A stretch of DNA of 12,522 bases from DASUBV01 sp035763085 (GTDB lineage Bacteria; Actinomycetota; Actinomycetes; Streptosporangiales; Streptosporangiaceae): positions 1 to 12,522 of the forward strand of contig DASUBV010000319.1 in NCBI GenBank assembly GCA_035763085.1, written 5' to 3'. Below the pieces are notes generated by a model. The model saw nothing but the letters and a program-made list of their open reading frames with translations, did no database searches and was not told the origin of the DNA. The first letter of the stretch is position 1, and each line of letters opens with the position of its first letter. The position numbers were made by a program, and so were the translations under genes. Positions 5,997 through 12,509 of this stretch are shown one piece after another.

Positions 5997-8093
5997 GTGA
6001 CTTCCCCCGAGCTCAGCTTCCCCCGCCATTCCGCCCGGACCCAGCGATTCACCCTCGGCCAGCCGCACGACTTCGCGATTTCGCCCGACGGCAGCCGGAT
6101 CGCGTTCCTGCGCGCCCCGTCCGGCACCGACCCGCAGCACGGCCTGTGGGTGCTGGACACCGGGACCGGCGAGGAGCGGCTGGTCGCTGACCCGCGGGAG
6201 CTGCTGGCCGGCGGCCAGGAAGTGCTGTCGCCCGAGGAGCTGGCCCGCCGCGAGCGCAGCCGGCAGGCGGCCGCCGGCGTGGTGGCGTTCGCGACCGACA
6301 AGCAGGTGCGGCTGGCGGTGTTCGCGCTGTCCGGGCGGCTGTTCACCGCCGACCTGATCAGCGGCGGCGTCCGCGAGCTGGCGGTGCCAGGGCCGGTGGC
6401 TGACCCGCATCCCGACCCGACCGGGACATCCGTCGGCTACGTCACCGCCGGGTCGCTGCGCGTCGTGGGGGCCGACGGGACAGGCGACCGCGCTTTGGCG
6501 GTGCCCGAAGACCCGGAGGTGACCTACGGCCTGGCGGAGTTCGTGGCGGCCGAGGAGATGGCCAGGACCCGGGGCTTCTGGTGGGCTCCCGACGGGCAGC
6601 GGCTGCTCGTCGCCCGGGTGGACAACTCGCCGGTCACCCGCTGGCACCTGTCCGACCCGGCCAACCCGCAGCGGCCGCCGGTGGTGGTCGCCTACCCGGT
6701 CGCCGGCACCGACAATGCTGCCGTCAGCGTCAGCATGATCGGCGTGGACGGCTCCCGCGCGCCGGTGGCCTGGGATGCGGCGGCCATGCCGTACCTGATC
6801 ACCGCGCACTGGTCGGCTGGCGGGCCGCCGCTGCTGCAGGTATGCAGCCGCGACCAGAAGACCATGCAGGTGCTGGCGGTGGCTGACGACGGCAGCGTCA
6901 CCCGGCTGTGCGAGGACACCGACCCGGACTGGGTCGACGTGTTCGCCGGGGTGCCGGCCTGGACGAGCTCCGGGGAGCTGGTCCGCGTCGCGGTCCGGGA
7001 CGGCGCCTACCAGCTGCTGATCGGCGACCGCCCGGTGACTGGCCCGGGGCTGAACGTGCGCGAGGTGCTGGACGTCGGCGCGGACGTCCTGCTGACGGCC
7101 AGCGACGCGGACCCGGCGCAGATTCACGTGTTCACGGCCAGCACGACGGGCGCAACCCGGCTGACCAGCGAGGCCGGCCTGCACCGCGCCGCCCGTGCCG
7201 CCGACACCGCGGTGATCACCACGCAGTCCCTGGCCTTTGCGGGGGCCAGGTCGCAGGTCCGCCGCGGCGGCACGCCGGGCGCGCAGATCCGGTCGGTCGC
7301 CGATGCACCGCCGTTCGCCCCCGAGGTCACGTTCCTGGCGGCCGGCCCGCACCAGGTCAGGTGCGCGCTGCTGCTGCCTCGCGGGCACCAGGCCGGGTCG
7401 GCGCGGCTGCCGGTGCTGTGCGATCCCTACGGCGGGCCGGCCGCCCAGCGCGTGCTCAGCGCCGGCCATTACTACCTCACCTCGCAGTGGCTGGCCGACC
7501 AGGGATTCGCCGTCCTGATCGCCGACGGCCGCGGCACGCCGGGCCGCGGGCCGGCCTGGGACCGCACGATTCACTACGACGAGGCCCGGCTCAACCTGGA
7601 GGACCAGGTCGCGGCCCTGGAGGCGGCCGCCGCCGCGCACCCCGACCTGGACCTGTCCCGGGTCGGGATCCGCGGCTGGTCGCACGGCGGCTTCCTGGCG
7701 GCGCTCGCGGTGCTGCGCCGGCCGGACGTCTTCCACGCCGCGGTCGCCGGCGCACCGGTGACTGACCGGCGGCTGTATGACACCTTCTATAACGAGCGCT
7801 ACCTGGGGCACCCCGATGAGCACCCGGAGGCCTACGAGCGCAACTCGATCATCGCCGACGCGCCCGGCCTGAGCCGCCCGCTGATGCTGATTCACGGGCT
7901 GGCCGACGACAACGTCGTGGTGGCGAACACGCTGCGGCTGTCGGCCGCGCTGATGGCGGCCGGGCGGCCGCACACCGTGCTGCCGCTGTCCGGCGTCACC
8001 CACATGGCCACCCAGGAGGTGGTCGCGGAGAACCTCCTGCTGCTGCAGGTGGATTTCCTGCACCGGGCGCTCAGCGGCCAGGACGGCGCGTGA
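5997..8093 (+). CDS. S9 serine peptidase, dipeptidyl-peptidase-IV-like
   Basis: A 698-residue protein of the prolyl oligopeptidase clan. Residues ~20-440 form the beta-propeller part (FAISPDGSRIAFLR, FWWAPDGQRLLVARVDNS). They include AEEMAR with the paired glutamates E186 and E187, the mark of DPP-IV enzymes that grip the substrate's free N-terminus. Residues ~442-698 are the alpha/beta-hydrolase domain with a full catalytic triad: S562 in RGWSHGG, D637 in HGLADDNV (N639 matches the DPP-IV oxyanion-side Asn), and H669 in GVTHM. It should release dipeptides from peptides with Pro or Ala at the second position. There is no signal peptide or N-terminal anchor, so it is probably cytosolic and works in peptide turnover. 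The GTG start lacks a Shine-Dalgarno; the first propeller strand starts soon after it, and no better start is apparent. The next gene begins 3 bp after its stop, indicating an operon. Confidence 0.92.
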   Translation: MTSPELSFPRHSARTQRFTLGQPHDFAISPDGSRIAFLRAPSGTDPQHGLWVLDTGTGEERLVADPRELLAGGQEVLSPEELARRERSRQAAAGVVAFATDKQVRLAVFALSGRLFTADLISGGVRELAVPGPVADPHPDPTGTSVGYVTAGSLRVVGADGTGDRALAVPEDPEVTYGLAEFVAAEEMARTRGFWWAPDGQRLLVARVDNSPVTRWHLSDPANPQRPPVVVAYPVAGTDNAAVSVSMIGVDGSRAPVAWDAAAMPYLITAHWSAGGPPLLQVCSRDQKTMQVLAVADDGSVTRLCEDTDPDWVDVFAGVPAWTSSGELVRVAVRDGAYQLLIGDRPVTGPGLNVREVLDVGADVLLTASDADPAQIHVFTASTTGATRLTSEAGLHRAARAADTAVITTQSLAFAGARSQVRRGGTPGAQIRSVADAPPFAPEVTFLAAGPHQVRCALLLPRGHQAGSARLPVLCDPYGGPAAQRVLSAGHYYLTSQWLADQGFAVLIADGRGTPGRGPAWDRTIHYDEARLNLEDQVAALEAAAAAHPDLDLSRVGIRGWSHGGFLAALAVLRRPDVFHAAVAGAPVTDRRLYDTFYNERYLGHPDEHPEAYERNSIIADAPGLSRPLMLIHGLADDNVVVANTLRLSAALMAAGRPHTVLPLSGVTHMATQEVVAENLLLLQVDFLHRALSGQDGA

Positions 8094-8096
8094 GGC

Positions 8097-9089
8097 ATGC
8101 GCTACGTCATCATCGGCGCCGGCGCGATCGGCGGGACGATCGGGGCCCGGCTGCACGCCAGCGGGCACGAGGTGATCCTGGTCGCGCGGGGCGCGCATCA
8201 CGCCGCACTGCGCCAGGCCGGGCTGCGGTTCGTCACGCCGGCCGGGGCCGTTTCGTTCTCGATTCCCGTGGCTTCCGGCCCGGCTGAGGTAGCCCTGCAG
8301 GCCGGGGACGTGCTGATCGTCGCGGTCAAGGTGCAGGATGCCGCGGCCGCGCTGGACGCCTGGGCCTGGCAGCCGGTGGCCGGCGGCGGCGTGGCGGCCG
8401 ACTCGCTGCCCGTCTTCTGCGCGCAGAACGGGACGGCCGGCGAGCGGCTTGCGCTGCGGCGGTTCCGGCACGTCTACGGGATGTGCGTCTGGCTGCCGGC
8501 GACGCACCTGGAGCCAGGGGTGGTCGAGGCGCCGTGCGCTCCGATGACGGGGATGCTGCCGACGGGCCGGTACCCGTCCGGCCTGGACGACACCGCCCGG
8601 GCGGTGGCCGCTGACCTGGCGGGCAGCATGTTCCTGGCCCCGGTCAGCCCGGACGTGATGCGGTACAAGTACGGCAAGCTGCTGACCAATCTCGGCAACG
8701 CGGTGCAGGCGGTGTGCGGCCCCGAGCCCGCGGCGGCGGTGGCCGCAGCGGCGGCCGAGCTGCGCAGGCGTGCGCAGGCGGAGGGAGCGGCCGTGCTGGA
8801 GGCGGCCGGCATCGGCTACGCGACCGCCGCCGAGATCGACGAGATGCGCGCTGATCAGGTCCGGATCGAGCCGGTGAACGGGACGCGCCGCGGCGGCTCC
8901 TCGTGGCAGAGCCTGACCCGCGGCACCGGATCGATCGAGGCCGACTATCTCAACGGGGAGGTCGTTATGATCGGCCGGGTGAGCGGCATCCCGACCCCGG
9001 CTAATGAACTGCTCCAGCGGCTGGCCAACCAGTTCGCGCGCGAGCGGCGGGCGCCGGGCACGATCACCGCCGCCGAGCTGGCCGCGTAA
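8097..9089 (+). CDS. Ketopantoate reductase family protein (ApbA/PanE)
   Basis: A 330-residue protein. It begins with a Rossmann NADPH motif, YVIIGAGAIGGTIGARL (residues 3-19). The C-terminal helical domain carries KYGKLLTNLGN, where K194 and N198 match the catalytic Lys and following Asn of PanE. IEADYLNGE follows, with E281 matching the substrate-binding Glu, and the end reads GIPTPANELL as in the family. Length agrees with PanE (about 300 residues). The named reaction is NADPH reduction of 2-dehydropantoate to pantoate for coenzyme A synthesis. Many actinomycetes have several paralogues of unproven substrate, so the family call is safer than the gene name. It lies 3 bp after the peptidase stop and has only a weak GTGAGG ahead of the ATG, so translation is probably coupled to the peptidase. 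No other pantothenate gene is nearby. Confidence 0.88.
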   Translation: MRYVIIGAGAIGGTIGARLHASGHEVILVARGAHHAALRQAGLRFVTPAGAVSFSIPVASGPAEVALQAGDVLIVAVKVQDAAAALDAWAWQPVAGGGVAADSLPVFCAQNGTAGERLALRRFRHVYGMCVWLPATHLEPGVVEAPCAPMTGMLPTGRYPSGLDDTARAVAADLAGSMFLAPVSPDVMRYKYGKLLTNLGNAVQAVCGPEPAAAVAAAAAELRRRAQAEGAAVLEAAGIGYATAAEIDEMRADQVRIEPVNGTRRGGSSWQSLTRGTGSIEADYLNGEVVMIGRVSGIPTPANELLQRLANQFARERRAPGTITAAELAA

Positions 9090-9169
9090 CGGCCCGTTCC
9101 TCGCGGCCGCTTACCTATGGGCGCCGCGGCCCTGGCCTCATGATCGCCAGCGAGTGCCGGTTGCTGTCA

Positions 9170-9187
9170 GCCGGGCAGGTGCCCGGC
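9170..9187 (+). terminator. Hairpin between the reductase and roadblock genes
   Basis: GCCGGGC (9170-9176) and GCCCGGC (9181-9187) form a perfect 7-bp stem with an AGGT loop. It lies about 80 bp after the reductase stop and 4 bp before the AGGGAAGG ribosome site of the next gene. It could end the upstream operon or, if transcribed with the roadblock gene, affect access to that ribosome site. No T tract follows. The remainder of the 9090-9205 gap shows no gene. Confidence 0.35.
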
Positions 9188-9217
9188 GGAAGGGAAGGCT
9201 GAGTCCTGGACGAGACC

Positions 9218-9616
9218 GTGGGTCCCGCTGCCGGCATGAGCCGGCTGGTCGTGGCATTCGCCCGTCAGGTTCCCGGTGTCGAGCACGCGGCGGTGGTGTC
9301 GGCCGATGGCCTGCCCCTGGCGGGCTCTCGCAGCCTGCAGACGGACCAGACGGACCAGCTGGCCGCCGTGACGTCAGGGATCGTCAGCCTGGTGCGCGGG
9401 GCAGCCCGGATCTTCAGCGGCGGGCAGGTTGACCGGGTGGCCATCATGATGGAGCAGCGCATGCTGCTGCTGACGCCGGCCGGCGAGACCGCGGTGCTCG
9501 CGGTCCTGGCCGCCAGCGACAGCGACCTGGACCTGGTCGTCCAGGAGATGGGTCTGTTCCGTGAGCAGGCCAGGGCGGTGCTGGCGGCGCAGGCGGCCAT
9601 GCTCGGCCGGGATTAG
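9218..9616 (+). CDS. Roadblock/LC7-domain protein
   Basis: A 132-residue protein, nearly all of it one roadblock/LC7 domain: LVVAFARQVPGVEHAAVVSADGLPLAGS, LAAVTSGIVSL, VDRVAIMMEQRMLLLTPAG, and VLAVLAASDSDLDLVVQEM (split here for reading). These small alpha/beta proteins pair with Ras-like GTPases; in actinomycetes they form part of conservons alongside a sensor kinase, a DUF742 protein and a GTPase. None of those partners is near here, so this copy stands alone. The start is uncertain. GTG 9218 and ATG 9236 are standard choices but lie 19 and 37 nt from the only strong Shine-Dalgarno, AGGGAAGG (9191-9198). An in-frame CTG at 9206 sits exactly 7 nt after it and would give MDETVGPAAGMSRL. A TGA at 9200 blocks any longer form. 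Confidence 0.85.
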   Translation: MGPAAGMSRLVVAFARQVPGVEHAAVVSADGLPLAGSRSLQTDQTDQLAAVTSGIVSLVRGAARIFSGGQVDRVAIMMEQRMLLLTPAGETAVLAVLAASDSDLDLVVQEMGLFREQARAVLAAQAAMLGRD

Positions 9617-9754
9617 CCCGGCGGCACCCGGCCGGCCGTGGCCCCGCTGCTCCCCGATGACCAGCGACCCCGCGCCGGCCTGGATCGCGATGATCCCGAT
9701 GCCGTTCGCTGGCCCGGGCGCTGGCCGCGGGACACCGCAGAGGACACTGGTGCG

Positions 9755-10012
9755 GTGCGGGTGACCATTCGCGTCAAGCCGGGCTCGGCGCGGCCGGGTG
9801 TCGGCGGGGAACTGGACGGCGCGCTGGTGGTGCGGGTCAGCGAGCGGGCCGTCGACGGCCGGGCTACGGCTGCGGCCCTGGCGGCGGTGGCCGCGGCCTT
9901 CGGCCTCCGGGCCCGGGCGGTCACGCTGGTCACCGGGGCAGCCAGCCGGACGAAGATCGTCGAGGTCCCCGGCGCCGACCCGGCCGTCCTGCGACGCCTG
10001 CTGGGCGGCTGA
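9755..10012 (+). CDS. DUF167 (YggU-like) family protein
   Basis: An 85-residue protein with the DUF167 pattern: VRVTIRVKPGSARPGVGG at the start, ALVVRVSERAVDGRATAAAL in the middle and LVTGAASRTKIVEV near the end. The family is widespread and small (about 80-100 residues) with no settled function. GTG 9755 is chosen because it matches the usual family N-terminus and has AGAGGA at 9739-9744, about 10 nt upstream; GTG 9761 is an alternative. The open frame runs back to a GTG at 9638, but the extra 39 residues are Asp/Arg/Pro-rich and unlike the family. The 138-bp stretch before this start is otherwise empty. Same strand as its neighbours. Confidence 0.82.
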   Translation: MRVTIRVKPGSARPGVGGELDGALVVRVSERAVDGRATAAALAAVAAAFGLRARAVTLVTGAASRTKIVEVPGADPAVLRRLLGG

Positions 10013-10113
10013 CGCACCTGCGGCGGCGGGCGCTGCTGCCGGCGAGTGCCGCCGGGTCCGCTCACGACGGCTGCCAGACAGGCCGTCCTGCTGGCTTACT
10101 GCGCGCTCGGCGG

Positions 10114-10119
10114 TAGCGT
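10114..10119 (+). promoter_or_regulatory. Candidate -10 box for a leaderless nitronate monooxygenase transcript
   Basis: TAGCGT fits TANNNT and ends 7 nt before the ATG at 10127. No real Shine-Dalgarno precedes this ATG. A poor -35 candidate, CTGGCT, lies at 10091-10096 with 17-bp spacing. The spacing equals that at 1868/1881. Confidence 0.4.
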
Positions 10120-10126
10120 CACAGGC

Positions 10127-11092
10127 ATGCTGCCCCCGACGCCCTTCACCTCCCTGCTCGGAATCCAGCACCCGATCGCGCTCGCCCCGATGGGCGGCTC
10201 AGCCGGCGGTGCCCTGGCCGCCGCGGTCTCCAATGGCGGCGGCCTGGGCCTGCTCGGCGGCGGCCTGGGCGGCCGGGCGTGGCTCGAGCGAGAACTGGGG
10301 CTGGTCGCGGCCAGCACCACGCAGCCCTGGGGCGTCGGCTTCCTGGCCTGGGCAGTCGAGGTGGCGACCGTCGAGTGGACGCTGACCCGCCAGCCGCACG
10401 CGATCATGCTGTCGTTCGGGGACCCGGCGCCGTTCGCGGCCCGCATCAAGGACGCCGGCGTTGCGCTACTCATCCAGGTCACCGACCTGGATGAGGCACG
10501 GCAGGCCGCTGACCTGGGCGTTGACATCATCATCGCGCAGGGCAGCGAAGCCGGCGGGCACGGCGGCCGCCGCGCCACCCTGCCCTTCGTGCCGGCCGTG
10601 GCGGACCTGGTCGCACCGATCCCGGTGCTGGCGGCGGGCGGGATCGCCGACGGGCGCGGCGTGGCTGCGGCGCTGGCCCTGGGCGCGGCCGGCGCTCTGA
10701 TCGGCACCCGCTTCCAGGCCTGCCGCGAGGCCCTGGTGCCGGCCGAGCTGAGCAAGGCACTGGTCGACGGCCGCGGCAGTGATACCGAGCGGACCCGGAT
10801 CCTGGACATCGCCCGCGGCTCCGCCTGGCCGGAGCGCTACACCGCCCGGGTGCTGCGCAACGCCTTCCTGGAGGAGTGGCGGGGCCGCGAAGACGAGCTG
10901 ACCGCCAGCCCTGAGGTCCGGCAGGCCTACAAGGAGGCAGCCAGGCGCCACGACCTGAACGCGGTGTCGGTGTGGGCCGGCGAGGCCCTCGACCTGATCA
11001 CCAGCATCGGGTCGGCCGCCGACATGGTGCCGCAGCTCGCCGCGGACGCGGCCGCCGCCCTGGCCAGGGCGGCCGGTCACGATCCCGGATAG
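10127..11092 (+). CDS. Nitronate monooxygenase (2-nitropropane dioxygenase family)
   Basis: A 321-residue FMN enzyme of TIM-barrel fold. It opens with FTSLLGIQHPIALAPMGG, the standard family N-terminus. It carries the catalytic histidine H145 in QGSEAGGHGG and ends its barrel with the flavin-phosphate binding stretch VLAAGGIADGRGVAAAL, then GALIGTRF. The family oxidises nitronates, toxic nitroalkane anions such as propionate-3-nitronate, to aldehydes or ketones using O2. Some members act instead as enoyl reductases in lipid or polyketide pathways, so the substrate is not certain. The frame is open back to a GTG at 10046, but ATG 10127 matches the family start and follows a -10-like box. It lies 114 bp after the DUF167 gene and 73 bp before the cupin gene; no functional link is evident. 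Confidence 0.9.
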   Translation: MLPPTPFTSLLGIQHPIALAPMGGSAGGALAAAVSNGGGLGLLGGGLGGRAWLERELGLVAASTTQPWGVGFLAWAVEVATVEWTLTRQPHAIMLSFGDPAPFAARIKDAGVALLIQVTDLDEARQAADLGVDIIIAQGSEAGGHGGRRATLPFVPAVADLVAPIPVLAAGGIADGRGVAAALALGAAGALIGTRFQACREALVPAELSKALVDGRGSDTERTRILDIARGSAWPERYTARVLRNAFLEEWRGREDELTASPEVRQAYKEAARRHDLNAVSVWAGEALDLITSIGSAADMVPQLAADAAAALARAAGHDPG

Positions 11093-11165
11093 GGGCACCG
11101 GCCAGATACACCGGCCAGCCAGCGGAGACACTGAAGGGACCAGGAGCCGACGAACGGGGGCAGAT

Positions 11166-11549
11166 ATGAGCGGGTTCGCACTCGGGCCGGAGGAGGGGCC
11201 GGTCTATGACTTCCACGGGTCCAGCGTGGTGATCAAGGCGTCGGGGCAGGACACGCTCGGCCAGCTGGCCGTGATGGAGGCGGCCTACCCGGCCGGGCTG
11301 GCTGTTCACCCCCACGTGCACGGCGGCGAGGACGAGATGTTCTACCTGCTGGCGGGCGAGCTCACCGGATTCTGCGAGGACACCCGCTGGACGGCGGCTG
11401 CGGGCAGCTTCGTGTTCGTGCCGCGTGATCGGGTGCACGGCTTCACGGTCACCAGCGCGGAGCCGGCCCGGGCCCTCGTCATTACCGGGCCGCCGCAGCT
11501 CGATCGCCAGGTAGCCGCACGCGGCGAGATCAACCCACCGCGGCACTAG
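11166..11549 (+). CDS. Small single-domain cupin
   Basis: A 127-residue cupin_2-type protein. Motif 1 is HPHVHGGEDEMFYLLAGEL, with likely metal ligands H50, H52 and E57 and the conserved G64. Motif 2 is FVPRDRVHGFTV, with the fourth ligand H91. All four ligands are present, so a metal-binding jelly-roll enzyme or sugar/small-molecule binding protein is expected. Cupins of this size act as dioxygenases, isomerases or sensors, and the sequence does not choose between them. The Shine-Dalgarno GGGGG (11156-11160) lies 5 nt before the ATG. It converges on the minus-strand membrane protein gene across a repeated intergenic region. Confidence 0.87.
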   Translation: MSGFALGPEEGPVYDFHGSSVVIKASGQDTLGQLAVMEAAYPAGLAVHPHVHGGEDEMFYLLAGELTGFCEDTRWTAAAGSFVFVPRDRVHGFTVTSAEPARALVITGPPQLDRQVAARGEINPPRH

Positions 11550-11553
11550 CCCT

Positions 11554-11703
11554 CAGGTAAGCCAGGAGTCCCCGGCTGGACGCGGCGAGCCAGCCCGCCG
11601 CGGCAGAGCGCCCCCAGGTAAGCCAGGCGGTCCCGGCCGGACGGGGTGAGTCCGACCCGCCACAGTACTGGCGCCCCCCAGGTAGGCCGGGAGTTCCCGG
11701 CTA
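11554..11703. repeat. Three degenerate tandem repeats in a convergent intergenic region
   Basis: CAGGTAAGCCAGG begins at 11554 and again at 11615; the variant CAGGTAGGCCGGG begins at 11679. The periods are therefore 61 and 64 bp. After each start come a CCCGGC block and, in the first two units, GGACG, GAG and CCCGCC blocks in the same order, with CGCCCC leading into the next unit. The third unit runs into the last codons of the minus-strand gene. The periods are not both multiples of three, and no frame reads consistently through the units, so this looks noncoding. Confidence 0.7.
11686..11701. terminator. Hairpin in the third repeat, possible bidirectional terminator
   Basis: GCCGGGA (11686-11692) and TCCCGGC (11695-11701) form a perfect 7-bp inverted repeat at the stop codon of the minus-strand gene and 137 bp past the cupin stop. 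A hairpin between converging genes suits a shared terminator. The matching positions of the first two repeat units pair less well. Confidence 0.4.
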
Positions 11704-12261
11704 GCCCTGCGAGGCCGGCCGCTGCGCGCCGGTATCGGCCGGCTGCTCGGTCAGCGACATGGCCAGCGCGACGGCGGCGGCTGGCAGCAGCACTTTGCTG
11801 AGCGCTCCCGGCGGGGTGTGCGCGGTCGTCAGGGGCTTGGCCGTGCCGATCCCGAGGCGCAGCACCTGCTCGGCCGTCACCATGCCGAGCATCAGCGGGA
11901 CCAGCCCCCGGTACCGCCACAGCGCCACCCAGATCACGCCCGCTTCCAGCAGCTGGGCGCCGCCCCACTGCCCCAGCAGGGAGACGATGTTGCCGCCGCC
12001 CTTCACCCGGGTGTCCATCGAGGCAATCGACTGGGCGCCGCTGTCCGGGGCGAGGACGTGGATCAGGCTGCGGATCGACCCGGCGGCGTTCACCGCCGCC
12101 AGCATCCCGGCCGTCCAGCCGGGTCCCCGGAAGGTCATGACGTCGCCCGGCAGCAGCCGCGACGGCCGGAACCGCCGGCCGCCCAGCAGCGCGCGAGCGG
12201 CCGCGCGAGTCCCGGAGCCTGGCCCGGCCTGGTTCCCGGCAGGCAGGTCAGTAACGGTCAT
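11701..12261 (-). CDS. Small multi-pass membrane protein of unknown function
   Basis: A 186-residue protein read from the minus strand. The first ~45 residues are polar and Arg-rich. Likely membrane segments follow at ~48-70 (GWTAGMLAAVNAAGSIRSLI), ~92-116, ~118-138 (GLVPLMLGMVTAEQVL) and ~155-171 (LSKVLLPAAAVALAMSL). Between the first two lies a polar loop with SGAQSIASMDTRVKGGGN. No catalytic or transport motif is recognised. It resembles unnamed membrane proteins I recall from actinomycetes, which is memory rather than a search result. AGGGGG (12267-12272 on the complement) lies 5 nt before the ATG and supports this start. It is transcribed alone, converging on the cupin gene. The 12262-12380 stretch upstream should hold its promoter, but no good -10/-35 pair was found. 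Confidence 0.7.
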   Translation of the reverse strand: MTVTDLPAGNQAGPGSGTRAAARALLGGRRFRPSRLLPGDVMTFRGPGWTAGMLAAVNAAGSIRSLIHVLAPDSGAQSIASMDTRVKGGGNIVSLLGQWGGAQLLEAGVIWVALWRYRGLVPLMLGMVTAEQVLRLGIGTAKPLTTAHTPPGALSKVLLPAAAVALAMSLTEQPADTGAQRPASQG

Positions 12262-12398
12262 CGATGCCCCCTGTGCTCATCAGCCGGCGTGATCCTGGCG
12301 CGCCCGCAGTCGGCCCGGCCAGCCCGCGGACGCCGCGCTGGCTGCCCTAGTCGGTCTATCCACCGCGATCCCGGGCTAAGCCCAAGGCCACGTAGTTA

Positions 12399-12415
12399 AC
12401 GTCCGGTTTGGACGT
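12399..12415 (+). repeat. Short hairpin at the edge of the less GC-rich stretch
   Basis: ACGTCC (12399-12404) and GGACGT (12410-12415) pair around a GGTTT loop. It sits where base composition falls relative to the rest of the window, near the presumed junction with a mobile element. Its role is unknown. Confidence 0.4.
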
Positions 12416-12443
12416 GTCAAGGGCGTGTCGGTCCCGGATCTGG

Positions 12444-12501
12444 CAACGGGACTCCTCGATGATCCGGTTCGACCAAGAGCCGATCATGAGGAGTCCCGTT
12501 G
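12444..12501 (+). repeat. Long stem-loop just upstream of a truncated gene
   Basis: The left arm 12444-12457 (C, then AACGGGACTCCTC) pairs perfectly with 12488-12501. After a single bulged G at 12458, six more pairs join 12459-12464 (ATGATC) to 12482-12487. This gives 20 base pairs with a 17-nt apical region that can itself fold slightly. The base of the stem abuts the ribosome site GGAGG at 12501-12505. Such strong structures just ahead of an ORF occur in insertion-sequence leaders. Confidence 0.75.
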
Positions 12502-12509
12502 GAGGACCA

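Noticed and set aside
5718..8507. Open frame of 929 codons antisense to the peptidase and reductase genes
   Set aside because: Same artefact: the composition reflects codon bias of the opposite strand, it spans several real genes, and no family pattern is visible.
9638..9754. 39-residue N-terminal extension of the DUF167 protein
   Set aside because: Unlike the family, whose members start near VRVTIRVKPG; no ribosome site at 9638.
9657..9764. Small ORF of 35 codons (starting MTSDPAPAWIAM) ending in an overlap with GTG 9761
   Set aside because: No ribosome site, no recognisable pattern, and the same DNA is open in other frames.
10046..10126. 27-residue extension of the nitronate monooxygenase
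   Set aside because: The family begins close to FTSLLGIQHPI, and the extension contains the proposed -10 box.
11546..11968. Minus-strand frame through the tandem repeats (LTPSGRDRLAYLGA) as a winged-helix gene remnant
   Set aside because: The repeat periods shift frame, the phrase occurs once only, and the frame overlaps the better-supported membrane protein gene.
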